Below are positions 36,172 through 48,712 of a DNA stretch of 64,000 bases, piece after piece (position 1 is the first letter of the stretch; every line of letters begins with the position of its first letter). The stretch is from NCBI GenBank assembly GCA_022605955.1, contig JAKCOZ010000007.1, forward strand, positions 37,798,991-37,862,990, given 5' to 3'. Under the pieces are notes generated by a model. The model was not told the origin of the DNA and did no database searches. It saw only the letters and a program-made list of their open reading frames with translations. The translations under genes were made by a program, and so were the position numbers. The DNA comes from Rallus limicola (Eukaryota > Chordata > Aves > Gruiformes > Rallidae).

Positions 36172-36732
36172 TGTATTTTGGGTCTGGCTGAGATGGAGTT
36201 AATTTTCTGCATAACAACCTTATGGTTGTGCTATGCTTTGTACTGGTAATGAGCAAGATGTTGGTAACACACCAGCTACTGCTAAGCAATGCTCACACAG
36301 CATTGAGACCATCTCTCCGATATTCCCAGTAGGGTGAGGGTGGGCAACATCTTGGGAGGGAACACAGCCAGGACAAGCTGACAAAAGAGATATTCCATAC
36401 CATATGATGTCTTCCTAGCAATAAAAGCTAAGAGAAAGGAGGAGGAAGAGCACCATTACAATGTTTGTCATCCAGAGAACCACTATGCATACTCAAGACC
36501 TATTTCCTGTACAGTGGCCCGACATCGCCTGCTGATAGGAGGTATAGAATAAAACTTTTGTTTTCCTCTACTTCTGCATTTGATCTTTGCTTTTGCTTTA
36601 TTAAACTGCCTTTATCTTGGCCCATGAGGTTTTTTCATCTTATTTTCTCCCCCTGACCTTGTCCTGCTGAAGAGGGGAGTGATAGAACAACTAGCCGGGC
36701 ACCTGACATCCAGCCAAACTCAGCCCACCACA
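36172..36732 (+). mobile_element. LTR-B element with an LTR-A-like 3' end
   Basis: A complete LTR of ~560 bases from TG (36172) to CA (36732). The first ~250 bases match LTR-B: 'ggctgagatggagttaattt', 'aacacagccaggacaagctg' and 'agagatattccataccatat'. AATAAA at 36420-36425 lies where the LTR-B group has one. The last ~70 bases ('aagaggggagtgatagaaca', 'gggcacctgacatccagcca', 'aactcagcccaccaca') line up instead with the end of LTR-A copy 1 (13166-13233), not with the GGTTAACCCA end of the element at 25964. No adjoining internal sequence and no clear target duplication. Confidence 0.85.
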
Positions 36733-37348
36733 CCCTGTATCAGTGGCATTCATATCTTGTTGCAAAAGCTTACACCAGGTTATCTTCTGCACAAATATTA
36801 TTTCCAAACCCATTTCATTTTACTTCTTAGCCAAACATTGCTAAATCAGAAGATTCTCAGCACTGATCATCATGTAGCCGCCTCATAATTTTAATGGGAT
36901 TTTGTGATTCCCTCATACCACAGGCTTGGGAAATCTGTAAATAGTTCGCTGGATCAGCTGCTCAGGAGCATGACTAGTGGTGGAAGTTTCAGCTCACTTA
37001 TAAGTTTTCAAAATTTGTCTCTCATGAGATATATATCTTGCACCTTCCTGTCTCAATGTCTTTTTAGAATTTTTTTTCACTAGTTCAATTTTTTTCTTTG
37101 TTGTTTTATAACTACTAGTGTTAAGTGTTATTTACGATATGAGACTTAAGAATGAAAATCACTTTTTTGTCATTAGTTGTAGAGCTATCGCTTGAGCTGA
37201 AAAGTTTTCTAACAAGTGAGCATTTGGCTTTAATGGAACATCTTGTAAATGTGCATGAATCACAGTAAATTAAAATATTTAACAAGGTCTGAGGAAATAA
37301 AAACATTCTGTTTTCTATATTTTGCAATATGTTTTTTCTATTTTTTGC

Positions 37349-37364
37349 AAAAAAAAAAAAAAAA
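37349..37364. repeat. A homopolymer tract
   Basis: Sixteen A in a row following a T-rich segment. Confidence 0.85.
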
Positions 37365-40300
37365 TTGCCAACATAATTTATGCTTTCTTACTCCAAACTC
37401 TGCAACAAGTACTATCTATAATCAAAGCACTGGTTCTGCTAGTAGTAGGTCTGTCTTGATCTCTCAGCTCGTCAGCCTGTGCTTCTGTGCTGTGACACTG
37501 AGAGGCCACTATGTTGACCACTTTCTTCTGATGAGCTCAGACATTTATGTGTCTCTAGAACCCTTTTCTGAGGGATCAACTCCCATACCTTCAAAAGAAC
37601 TTCATATAGCATTGTGCAATGGAATCTATTCTCCTGTTTTCCTACATAGTGAAGATAGGGAAGGATCCGTATCAGTGGATCCATAAGGCAATCAAAATGT
37701 CTGTCAGGGAAAAGGGGAGGATATAAGGATATACATTTGCAACAGTTTGACATGATACAAGGAAATGGGCAATTAGGTCTTCTGAGGATTGTGTCATCTG
37801 CGCATTTGTTCCTCTGGGAAAAATGCAATCATCCCAAATAACTGTGATGTACTTCCATGTTTCATTGGCATTCAATATTTAAGTAGATGACAGAAGTAGG
37901 AACTGTTCCTTTGATATTCCTTCAGCACCAGATAGGTCTATTATTTTAAAACATACTGTGACATAACTATGAACCACTGTCTATGACACATTTCTAAAAT
38001 CAAACAGCATCCATTTTCTAACATCAATATGAATTAAGCATGCTCAGTGCAAGACACTCATTTGCATTGCCATGTAGAGAAAGATAGGTATTTTCAGGAA
38101 AACAAAAATGAAAATTAAATAACAATTCAAATATTACTGGTTTTCCTTTAAAATTATTAATCTGATTTAGTGTAAAGAATATTAGATTAAGCTCCAGGGT
38201 ACTGAGGAGTAAATTGCGTGCTTTAAGCTAGATAGATGGGCAGTTTACTGCAGCTAAGGATCTGCCAGAAATTAGTTTGTAAGTGGCAGAAAGAAAAGGC
38301 TAACCCTTCTCTTTCCCCTGTTGTTTTCATTACACTTAAGTGAGGTAAGTATAAGCTAACCTTTATATAAACCCAACACAAAGGATGACTGTACTGCTGA
38401 TATGAAAGGTATGTTTACCCTACCAGACAGCTTAGTTCGCAGTTCTCATTCTCCAGACTGCATAAATGTTAGTGTATTCTGAGCCTGTATTTTGGAATGA
38501 ATCATTCAGTTCCATCTGAAACAAAACTTGGTTCCTGGAAATAGTTTGCTTTGCGGGGCTGTCCTAATAAAGAGTAAATGAGAGCTTTGGTTGCCTTTGT
38601 CCTCAGCAGTCCTCTGTGCCATTGAAGCAGCTTTTGAATCTGACAGCATGCTCCCATACCTTCTTCTCAAACCCACAGCATGCAATTTATATCTTCATCT
38701 TTTTGTGTTATAAACACCCACCACTTTACAAGTCTGCAGCACAGCTCTCCCATTGTTACTGCACTTTGAACAAAACCAATGCAAAATGACACACCCCCAC
38801 ACACACTCTAAAGGTACACACGTAAGAATGCTTTAGGATGTTTGGGACACCAAATGGAGTACAGGCAAAACACAAGGCCAGGGATAACCAGTAACCTTTA
38901 GAGAAATCTGGCACTGAGAAATGTGGACACAATTACTCCATGCTTCTTGCTTTTGGATGAGCCATGGATTAATGACTGCAGGTGATGGCATTAGTGATAC
39001 AGTGTAAATCTCATGGACTCTTGCAAAAAGACATCACTTCCAGTGAACAAGAATGAGCAATCCCTAATGGGAGCATAATGGCAAATTGTCACTCTGCAGC
39101 ACTGCTTCAAAGCTGTTTCAGATCAGTGAACTCTCCTCTGAAGTCAAAACCCGTGTTGAAAAATGTCAGTGTCAACAAAATCAAGCCAATTCAGTGTTTC
39201 AGTGTGCATAGAGCTTGAAGGTTTGACAGAGGATACTTGTCCTGGGAGCAGCATAGCACTGGAAGAGGGCTGACAGAAGTAATAGGAAGTACCTTCTCAG
39301 GCAGAATCTAATGGCTTTGAGCTGCTGAAGTCTTATGGAGATGTTAGCTGTGTAAGAATATAATAACTATCTCCCCATCCCATAATGTGATGTTTGTGGT
39401 TTGTTTTTTTTAAATTTTCCTCTAGGTCCCAGATACTCGTGAGCTACAAACCTTTTTTGACATTGAGATCATGGAGATAGGAAGTGAAAAGAGAAGTCAG
39501 ATCAATCAGAAAAGTATTTTTAGAAAATCAACAAATGGCTCCTGGTATTTAAGCTGGCCCTAGGGTTTGGATCTAATTCCTGATTTTGGAAAGTGTTACC
39601 AACATGGCATAAGGATGGAGTTCCTTAAACTCCTGAATGGCCTTGTGGAAGTTAGGATGCTGCTTATGTGCTTTAAGTTACTTACTTTCAGATGAAGTTC
39701 TGCAGGCTATGTGTTATGAAGAATGGATCAATTGTACTTTCCAGCTCGTATAAAAAATACTCTACTCAAAATAAGGTTTTATCTAATTATCTTCATTGTT
39801 CTGTTGAAAGCTGAAGGCCAGAACCTAGACTTTTCCTTTCCCTTTTGGTCCTGTGTTTCTGTTCTTTATTATATGTTCAATTTTCTCTTCTGGAGACACC
39901 CAGCTTATTAGAAATCCAGCATGCTAAATATGATACTGATAATGCAATGCTGCTAACTTTTTCCAGTTCACTGAAGAGCTGGAAGAAAATAGAAAGATAA
40001 TCATCAGGGGAAATTTGGTCACTAGCCGCTCATTCCTGTCCCCTCTACTGACATAGGAAATACATAATTTATACCAGCAAGTCGTCTTCATGCAGGGTTT
40101 TTCAGTCTCTAGGAAATTAGGTCAATATATTTTAATTTACTCTGAATTGGCTGCATTTATTTATTTATTTACTTCTAGTGTGGCACAAACATTTTTTTCT
40201 TTTAACAAATCCTGGCAGTTATATTAACATTCTGCTAGAGCTAATGGCTGGTAAATTATTTTTCCTGAAATACAAATTGACAGGTTAACCTTACTATTTC

Positions 40301-43300
40301 TTTTTAAACGTTTTAAGTTGTTTTCAATTGCAGGAGTATTTATGATACAGTAGCAGTTTAGAATAGAAAATAAATTAGTAAGTGAATTACAATTTCATCA
40401 GCTCTATAGGCAAAATGAAAATTAAACTATAACAATGAGAAAATTAATACAGTCAGACTGTACTTTTGCTCTTTCATTTCTGACTCGAAAACCTCAGACC
40501 TTTTCATAGTGTATGTTTTCATTTAGATTACACAGAAGTGTTCATTTTTAAATAATATGAACAAGTGTGTCCTGTCAACTAATGTGGGATGGGATTTTTA
40601 AGTTTATTTTAATATGTCTACAGCAATTAAAGAATCTCAATCTGTGGCCAAGTGCTTTTTAACTTAGGTCCTTCATTATCAAAAGAATTATTCTTTCTCA
40701 GTGGCTATTTTCAGGCCAATATTGACATTTGTGTAATTGCCATATAGAATATATATATATGAAAAATATCAGCCTAGGGAATGTTCACAAAGTGTTTATC
40801 TTCAGTGATATGTTTCACTATTTACAATTTATTATGTTTTCTTTTCTGCTATATGGTTGTTTACCTACATCTTTTTATCATTTCAATTAGTAAGGCTACA
40901 TAAGGAATAAATAGCACATAAAGAAACATTGCATTTTACTAAACGATAATTCATGAAAATATGCTTAAATATTACACTTGTTTGTGAAAAGAAATTGTAA
41001 CATTTCACTAATAAAAATTAAAGAACAATGCTCTAATTGAGTCAATGATCCTTCTATAATATTATAGACATCATATATTGATGATGATAATAATAATGAA
41101 TTCTGATATATGTAAGAACTGAAATGAGCTAAAATGTAAGAGGTAGGAGGAAGTCACTATGAAAAAAATTTAAGAGAGATAAAGAACCAATGAAGGACCA
41201 TAAAGTGAAGGAGTACCTTTGTATGTTTTGATGAGTTGTGTACCATGAGAGAGGCTGTTTGTTACTGATTTTGTGTTGACTTATTACATACACAGCTAAT
41301 TTGAGAATATATATTTAACAATTTGACATTATGAATTAGCCAATTTTTCATACTTTTGAAATAACAACTGGTTTAAGAGAAGAATATCATTATACATTTT
41401 ATGCACTGGGTTTCAACAAAACTATGGGCTTAAGTATTCATTAGATCCCAAAAGGAAACTGATAAAAACAGCTGTCCAGTAAAATTTACACTTATTGGAA
41501 AACCATAAGAAAAAATAAAATACCACTATAGTAAATTTAAACTTACTTGTTTTAATTATTCAAAAATACTTCTGAATTATCAAACACTTGCTTTAAAGAA
41601 ATTTTGGATTACTCTCTGGTTCTGTAAAATCTTTTTGTCACCTTGGAAAAAACATGATACAGTTAGTTATGAAGACACTCAAAGGGTTCAGTTCTATAAA
41701 AATTCATCAGAAAACGGACTTGTTAATTAATAGAGTGCAAGGGTAGTATGCTTTATTGCTCATCTACTCTAATGGCTCACTCCCACCTACAGGAGAATTA
41801 TTCCTCTGCCCTGTGATTATGCATTCCTCTTGTGTGCTCCTGACACGCACTTCTACCCACTCTTTCACACCAGCTCTCTCCACTAACTGACCATGCAGTA
41901 AAAGTAATCCTGCAGAAACCTCCCTTGGATGGTAAGAGGGAAACTATTCTATGCTAGAAACCAGAATCTAATTTGAGAAACAAGGTGAAACCACAGGATT
42001 GGGAGCTAGGGGAGAGAGAAGAAAAAAATATCAGTAGGATGGGAAGGGGTGGGACCAGGTTTTGGGGGAACAGCAGTTTCTTTAGTTGGGTTCTAATATA
42101 TCATTTATGTCTACAGTGTGTGATTGAACCACTTCCTGACACCTTGACCCTGGCATATTAGCAAATAAATTCAGAAGACATGAAATTACGTGATTTAAAG
42201 AATACTTCACTTCCATCAGCCTTGCTCCTAATTTGAGTTTTACCATCTTCTTTGTGCACAGATTAATTCTTATTATGCCTTACTGGTTCTTTAAAATATA
42301 AAAAAGCCAATCAGGCACTAATCAAAAATACTTTAAAAATTTCCAAGTTGCCTTTCAGTATTCTATTTGATAAAACAAACAGCTTGAACTCATTAATTTA
42401 TTTTTTTTTGCCTTTTTTTCACCTTCTCCAAAAGTCTTTTTTAATTTGAACAAAAGAAGGACACACTGTTTTTATTCTCAACCACTTTCTATTGAGGAGT
42501 TTGATTATGTGCTTTCTTCTGTATTATAGCTCCTTATTTAAACATCCAGGACTGCATTAGCAGTTTATAATTGCACTGGGAAAAGAGAGTTCATGTCCAC
42601 TGTGACCCTCAGTCCTTTTCTGGAGCCACTAACTTCCATTTGGTGGTCACAACCTGCTTTCTCTCTTTCAAGTGGAACTTCACATTATGTTCTTGTCAAT
42701 GTTTTGTCTCCACAAGGCCAGATAACAAGGTGATGCAAACATTTATGAGACAGTTTTGTTCTCATCTCTGTATTTCAACTGTAAAAAATCAGTCAGGAAC
42801 ATGTACCTCATTATGTATCAGACTATTAGTTGGCACAGTCTAGCTTTAATCTATTTGAGGTTCTAAGCTTACTGATTTGCTAATTAAATAATGCCATTTA
42901 ATGTTATCATGGGGTAGTTGAGTTACAATATAATAAAATAAAAAAGCATCTGTTCTATCACACAACACAAAATGTAATTATGGAGTAAAACTTACCTAGA
43001 AAGGTTACATGAAATTCACTTAAAGTAGAGACACTGAAAGCTGTTGGAGCCATGGGACTCTGGATTAACAAGCAAAACTCTTTTTTCCATGTTTGTGTTT
43101 TACTATACAAGAAAGAACATACCCTAAATCCATGAAAAGCATCCATAAACTCCCATAAAAGTAATGCATGATCTTCATCTTAGTTTTTCAAAAAGGCAAC
43201 AAAGATCTTTTGTTTAGAAATAACCTTGAGCAAATCAATGAAAGAATAAGGTCCCAATGCAACAAAGGGTTTTATATTTTTTTTCTTCAGCCCTACTTCA

Positions 43301-46300
43301 GTGAAGTGCTTAACTTTAAACGGATAGCTGAGTTACACTCTACACAACAGGACTTAAACATTATACTTGACTGCTCTCTCAACAGTTTGATGACTTGAGG
43401 TTTTAAAGGATTGGGGATGGTGGAAGAGATTTGTGTCACACAGATTTAGACATTTGACCAATGCACCTTTAAATTTGGTCTGTGCGTGTATGCAGTAGAG
43501 AGGATTAAGCATATTACAGAGTCTGCTGCAGATTACAGGCAGGATGAAATATGTGTGCTCAGCACTGATTATAGAAGGAGTGATGGAGAAATGATATCCT
43601 AAATTAGGTACCTTAATGAAGGACTTGAAGTTGGGTGGAATTAACTGATCCTCTCTAGAGAATGCAGAGCACCCTCTGATTTCCTTCAGACTAAAGAGAG
43701 TTTGTTCCTTTGCACATGCAAAGCCATAGAAACTAGTTCTGAGAAGCACTGAGCACCTGCAACTTGTCTTCTTCTATATTTTGAAGTTACTTCAGCCTCT
43801 CAGTGTTGGACATCTATTCTGTTCATATCTGTTTTCTTCAACTGTCTAGTGAATAAACTTGTGAAGAATAATTATATTTATGAGCAATTATGAAAAACAG
43901 GATATTTATAAATATTCTTCCAGCACTCAGAAAGGGTAGATAAGAATGTGAAAAATGCTTTGTAGTGGAATTATGCTCACAAGACTTCCAGAATCTATTT
44001 AAGGGCAGAAGCAACTCGGGAAGACAGGAATTAGTAAGAGGGAGGAAACGTAAAATGAGGATAAATATTAAGACTGAGCAATGATTCACGTATAACATTG
44101 CTAGAGCTCATCGTGCTCACACAGGTGGGCAGAACAAGAACACCTGACTAAGAAGAGCATCCTAGCCCAGATCTGTCCATTCTGTGGAGTGAAGCAAGAA
44201 TATTACTTCACAAAGAAAATCCATTAAAAATATAGTTTTATATGGGACACTGGAGCCATTATAGAAAATTACCGCAACATCCCCCCTGCGAAGAGTTCAA
44301 TGAGTCAGATGTGAATGTGACTTCAAAATTCCCCAAAAGTCTTTGAGCATTCAATCGCTTTCTATGGGGGATGGAAAACAAATAACTCAAAGTATAGGGC
44401 CACAACTCCACTAACTCATTAAGTTACCTGTTAATAAGGTTAAAAAAATAGTGGAACATTAAATCCAGTATACAGTTAAACCATCCAGCCCAAGTTTTAG
44501 TTACCAACCAGCATGGAAAAGATTTATTTGAAATTTACTTTTCCACGCATGAAAGATGGACGATATATTTCTGATTCAAAGGTCAGAAATGAGGAAAGTT
44601 TCTGTTTTTCAACAAATTTTTGAACTGCAAACTTTTATATTCAGGGTGATAGTATCTTCAATTTAATTGTGCCATCAGTTATGTCAGTAAAATTCCAAAG
44701 GAACTATTATGAATAGCGGCCCTATCCTAACATCATATTTAACACAGTTACTGTGATATAACTGTGAATACCAAACATGCAGAGCAAATACTTGTAGTGG
44801 AAGACAGGACTGAGACTTGGCTCAGAAGTTTGCTAAATATTATCAACATTCAACTTTTTAATTACATATGAAATTTGTGAAATAGTTTGATGAAATTAAT
44901 TGGTATATTGTACATATTTCATCCTCCTAAGGCCTTCTTTTGTTTGAAAGCACTCTTAGAGTTAAGAAAAATTGTTGACAGCTTATTTCTTCAGGAACTT
45001 AAGCAGGTGGTAAATTAATAGCTTAGGTGGGGGCTGCCATGAAGCATGAAAAGTTATGATTGGTGTCAGTCCAAATTACTGTCTTTAACTGCACATAAGG
45101 CAGTGAAAAAACATTAGCTATGCAGTAAACATGGGTTTAGCCAACAAAAAGAGATTTTATAAGGCTTCCTCAAGCAATCTGCAAAAGGTCATTCCATGCA
45201 TCTGCTCCAGTCGTTGGTAGCATTTTATAGCCATTTGTTGCTGTTCTAAATCTGTGGCTGTAACAATGATCTCATTAGCTAAATCAATGAATGAGGGACA
45301 TGTTACAATCATTTTTTTTCAGTGGAACTCTGAGGAAAAATGCAGATATTGCAAACGCAAGCTAAAATATAAATTTAAATAATGCATAAAGTAATGCTAT
45401 CATTTTTCACTTGCGAGAAGATTGCTAGCATAGGCTGGCTTTCAAGAAAGGAAATATATTCTGGTTTTAGAGTCAGTGAAGTTTACTATGCACAAGCTCT
45501 ATGAACAAGAAAGAGAAAAAACTGTAGCTCATAAACTATATGTGCTAGAGCTGGCATGGAGGTGCCCACACACATGCTAGTAATTTCACTTTGCTTATAA
45601 AACAGAATTTATTTTGGGCCTAAGCTAGCTCCTGACCTGTGCATGACAATTGCTTGTGAGTGGTATGTGTTGCCCTACAGAAATTAAGCAGTGCAGACAG
45701 TGGAGCTCCATGCTTGGGGTGGTCACTAACACTGATCTAGTAGTATAGGTATAACCATAGACCACAGACATAGATTTATCTAAGAGGTTCCCAGGTGGCA
45801 AAGAACTTCTTCAAGCTATACTGTTGCTAGTGTTGCAGCAGTGCAGCTTCTTCCCAGCACAGTGCTTTCACCCATTGCTCTGTACCTGTACACTTCTGTT
45901 AAAATGTGCTCTTCTTTTCCCTTCCAGCTAGCATCCTAAGCACAGTTTTTGAACATTCATTTTATGGATAGCCTTACTCAATTGAATCAGCATGAAGCCA
46001 GCCTGCTTGTTTCCAGACCTTTTCCCTCTGTTTTCCATGGGATGATTGTTGCTCCTTACTAGGAGTTAACAGCAGTGTCCCGTTATGCAACACATTTCTG
46101 TCTGTGGAAATGGCCCCTTCTGAAGATTGCACTTTTACACATGCTATCCCTTTATGTCTAGGCAGCTTCAGAGGAACTCTGGTTGTATACGCCTTTCAGT
46201 ATTCGAAGATCTAATTCTTGAAATGGGTGGCTGTGAGGAAAGCAGCACAGCTTCACAAAGATGCCTGGGTGTGATTAGCTGATCTTAACTTCACAAAGGA

Positions 46301-46836
46301 AATAAAAGAGCACATCTGTGTGTGATTTTTATGAAACTGGAGCAAACATCAGACTTGCTGTGCATATGTGTTGGCTCCTTGGGAGTTCTTGAAACTTGCA
46401 GGAGTGTGACTTTAAAGATCAACAAGCTTTTAAAGGAAAAGAACAAAGGCTGAAAGGCTTTTATATAGGCTGAAGGTGTAACATCAGAAAGGTTTAAAGT
46501 GAATATCTGAGTCTGTCTGGACCTCCTTCCATCACCTACTGCATTTTACAAATGTGTGATGTCTATCTTAATATAGAATGGAAAAAGTGTAGTATAATAT
46601 TAGTATTTTAGAGATCCTGAAGACAGTCTTTGGTAAAAGTATTCAGGCTGGTGTCTTGGATAATGCATTGAACTCTAACTTCAGATAAAGGTTGCTGAGC
46701 ACTAAACCTAGTAACCTACTAAGCTTACAAACACTGCTCCATGTATATTTGTGCACAGCCCTTAGACTATTGCCCATTACTGCTCTTCCATATATATGGT
46801 GATGAAGCTGCAAGGCACAGTCCAAGAGGGATCAAA

Positions 46837-46905
46837 AGAGATTTCTCGGCCTTGGTGGAGAGGAATGAGGAATGAGGAATGAGGAAAGAGATTTCTCGGC
46901 CTTGG
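46837..46905. repeat. Short tandem duplication with GGAAT-type units
   Basis: The 19-base word 'agagatttctcggccttgg' occurs at 46837-46855 and again at 46887-46905. Between them are three GAGGAAT-like units ('aggaatgaggaatgaggaat'). The second copy is followed by 'agatgaggaatctgg', a further degenerate unit. Confidence 0.9.
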
Positions 46906-46977
46906 AGATGAGGAATCTGGTGTGCAGGTTATTTTTCTCTCTCTGCTGTTGTGGGCAGTAACTGAGACACTGAGACT

Positions 46978-47024
46978 GTTCTCATAAGACGCCACCTGAA
47001 GTATTGCATCCAGCTTGGCAGATG
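46978..47024 (+). mobile_element. CR1 fragment upstream of a second CR1
   Basis: 'tctcataagacgccacctga' and 'agtattgcatccagctt' match the conserved CR1 RT block (compare 'gaccccacctggagtactgc' at 17278-17297). It stops at about 47024, where a CR1 from an earlier part of ORF2 begins. Confidence 0.7.
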
Positions 47025-48573
47025 TACCCTCCCTTAGCAACCTACTTGGCCAGATACCCACAAGTCAATGGGACCAGATGGGATTCACCCGAGGGTACTG
47101 AGGGAGGTGGCAGATGTGCTTGCCGAACCCCTTTCCATCATCTATCAGCAATCCTGGCAGACTGGGGAAGTTCCACTAGACTGGAGGCTGGCAGATGTTA
47201 CACCCATATATAAGAAAGGTTGGAAGGAGGATCCAGAGAACTACAGACCTGTCAATCTGACCTCAGTCCCAGGGAAGATCATGGAGAGGATCATCTTGGG
47301 AGCTGTCGTGCAGCACATGTGTGATGGCCAAGGGATCAGGCCTAGCCAACATGGATTTACAAAAGGTAGGTCCTGTCAAACTAACCTGATTGCCTTCTAC
47401 GACAAGGTGACCCACTTAATGGACAAGGGGAAGGCTGTGGATGTGGTCTACCTGGACTTCAGTAAAGCCTTTGACATGGTTTCTCACAGCATTCTGATTG
47501 AGAAATTGGCTGCCACTGGCCTGGACAGGTGGACCCCCAGCTGGGTTAAAAACTTTCTGGATGGACGGACCCAAAGAATGATGGTACAGGGAACAAAATT
47601 CAGCTAGAGGCCAGTCACAAGGGGCATCCCCCAGGGCTCAGTCTTGAGTCCAGTTTTGGTCAATATATTTATCAATGACCTGGATGAAGGGATTGAATGC
47701 TCCCTCGGTAAGTTTGCAGATGACACTAAACTAGGAGGAAGTGTTGATCTGCCTGAGAGTAGGGAGGCTCTTCAGAGAGATCTGAACAGACTGGACCAAC
47801 GGGCTGAGACCAATGGGATGAAGTTTAACAAGGCCAAGTGTAGAGTGCTGCACATGGGACAGAACAACCCCATGCAGTGCTACAGGCCTGGGGGATGCTG
47901 GCTGGAGAGCTGTCAGGAAGAGATTGACCTGGGGGTGTTGGTTGACTACAGGCTGAATATGAGCCAGTAGCGTGCTCAGGCAGCCAGAAAGTCCAATGGC
48001 ATCTTGGGTTGTATCAAAAACAATGTGGCCAGCAGGTCTAGGGAAGTGATTGTGCCTTTGTACACACCTCGAGTACTGTGTCCAGTTATGGTCTCCTCAC
48101 CATAAGAAGGACATTGAGGTCCTTGAGCAAGTCCAGAAAAGGGCAACCAGGCTGGGGAAGTAGCTGGAGGGCGAATCATATGAGGAGCGGCTGAGGGAGC
48201 AGGGAATGTTTAGCTTGGAGAAGAGGAGGCTGAGGGTAGACCTTATCACCACCTACAACTACCTGAAGGGAGGTTGTAGAGAGATGGATGATGGTCTCTT
48301 CAGTCAGGTGACAGGAGATAGGACAAGGGGAAATGGCAAGAAGCTGTGCCAGGGCATGTTTAGATTATATATTAGAAAAAAAAATTTACTGAAAGAGGTG
48401 TCAGGGCCTGGTACAGGCTGCCCAGGGAGGGTTTGAATCACCTTCCCTGGATGTGTTTAAAAAAAAGGTAGATGAGGTACTTAGGGATATGGTTTATCTT
48501 AGGATGGGAATGGTTGGACTTGATCTTTAAAGGTCTTTTCCAACCTTGTAATTCTGTGATTCTGTAATGATTC
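47025..48573 (+). mobile_element. CR1 LINE with largely open RT frame
   Basis: About 1.55 kb running from the start of the RT domain to the 3' tail ('taattctgtgattctg', near 48552-48567). The RT frame is open from 47068 with just two in-frame TAG stops, at 47605-47607 and 47968-47970. Further on it is broken: around 48061-48071 some 17-19 bases of the 'TAC...CTGGTGAGGCC' block are missing and another stop follows. The 3' end reads 'gatggtttatcttaggatgg', 'ttggacttgatctttaaagg', then the tail. 5'-truncated inside ORF2. Confidence 0.94.
47068..47970 (+). pseudogene. CR1 ORF2 reverse transcriptase with two in-frame stops
   Basis: One frame covers RT blocks in order: GPDGIHPRVL (residues 2-11 counted from the Met at 47068), VTPIYKKGWKEDPENYRP (about 44-61), SQHGFTKGRSC, motif [12 protein letters not shown] with the catalytic Asp near residue 130, then the TAG at 47605-47607. 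After it the same frame gives motif [19 protein letters not shown], motif C KFADDTK with both aspartates, and [12 protein letters not shown], ending at a second TAG (47968-47970) after LNMSQ. Comparison with the 3744-4979 copy (SSWRPV and MSQQCA) shows that the two stops replace Trp (TGG) and Gln (CAG), each one base change. Catalytic residues are intact. Not functional as it stands. Confidence 0.9.
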
Positions 48574-48574
48574 T

Positions 48575-48712
48575 CTTTTCAAGGCCAGATGGTGGATGAG
48601 GCTTTGGGAAACCTGTTCTAGGAGAGGGTGTCCCTGTCTATGGCAGGGGGGTTGGAACTGGATGATCTTTTAAGGTCCTTTCCAACCAAAACCATTCAAT
48701 GATTCTATGGGA
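48575..48712 (+). mobile_element. CR1 LINE 3'-end fragment after the complete 3' end
   Basis: Directly after the tail of the preceding CR1 comes another CR1 3' end: 'ttcaaggccagatggtggat', 'gggtgtccctgtctatggca', 'tcctttccaaccaaaaccat', then 'tcaatgattctatggg'. Its 3' UTR is of the TATGGCAGGGGGGTTGGAACT type, a different subfamily, so it is a second element. It may be the far side of the CR1 fragment at 46978-47024. Confidence 0.9.

Larger units (their letters stand above)
36733..46977. other. Long AT-rich stretch, no gene seen
   Basis: About 10.2 kb with no recognised repeat family or gene. Simple sequence: an A run (37349-37364), TA units (40749-40760), GAT/AAT units (41081-41098) and T runs near 42403 and 42414. 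The longest frames are 145 codons (37249-37686, plus) and 131 codons (43354-43749, minus). Neither has a family motif that I trust. At 46837-46905 a short tandem duplication is listed separately. Confidence 0.6.

Noticed and set aside
37249..37686. 145-codon plus frame
   Set aside because: It includes a low-complexity Lys run from an A tract and no recognisable domain; no gene context.
43354..43749. 131-codon minus frame with a faintly receptor-like end (LNPLYCI... KFKGALVK)
   Set aside because: The likeness to a seventh membrane segment of G-protein-coupled receptors covers only a few residues. No other receptor segment lies nearby, no convincing splice site precedes it, and such matches arise by chance in an AT-rich frame.
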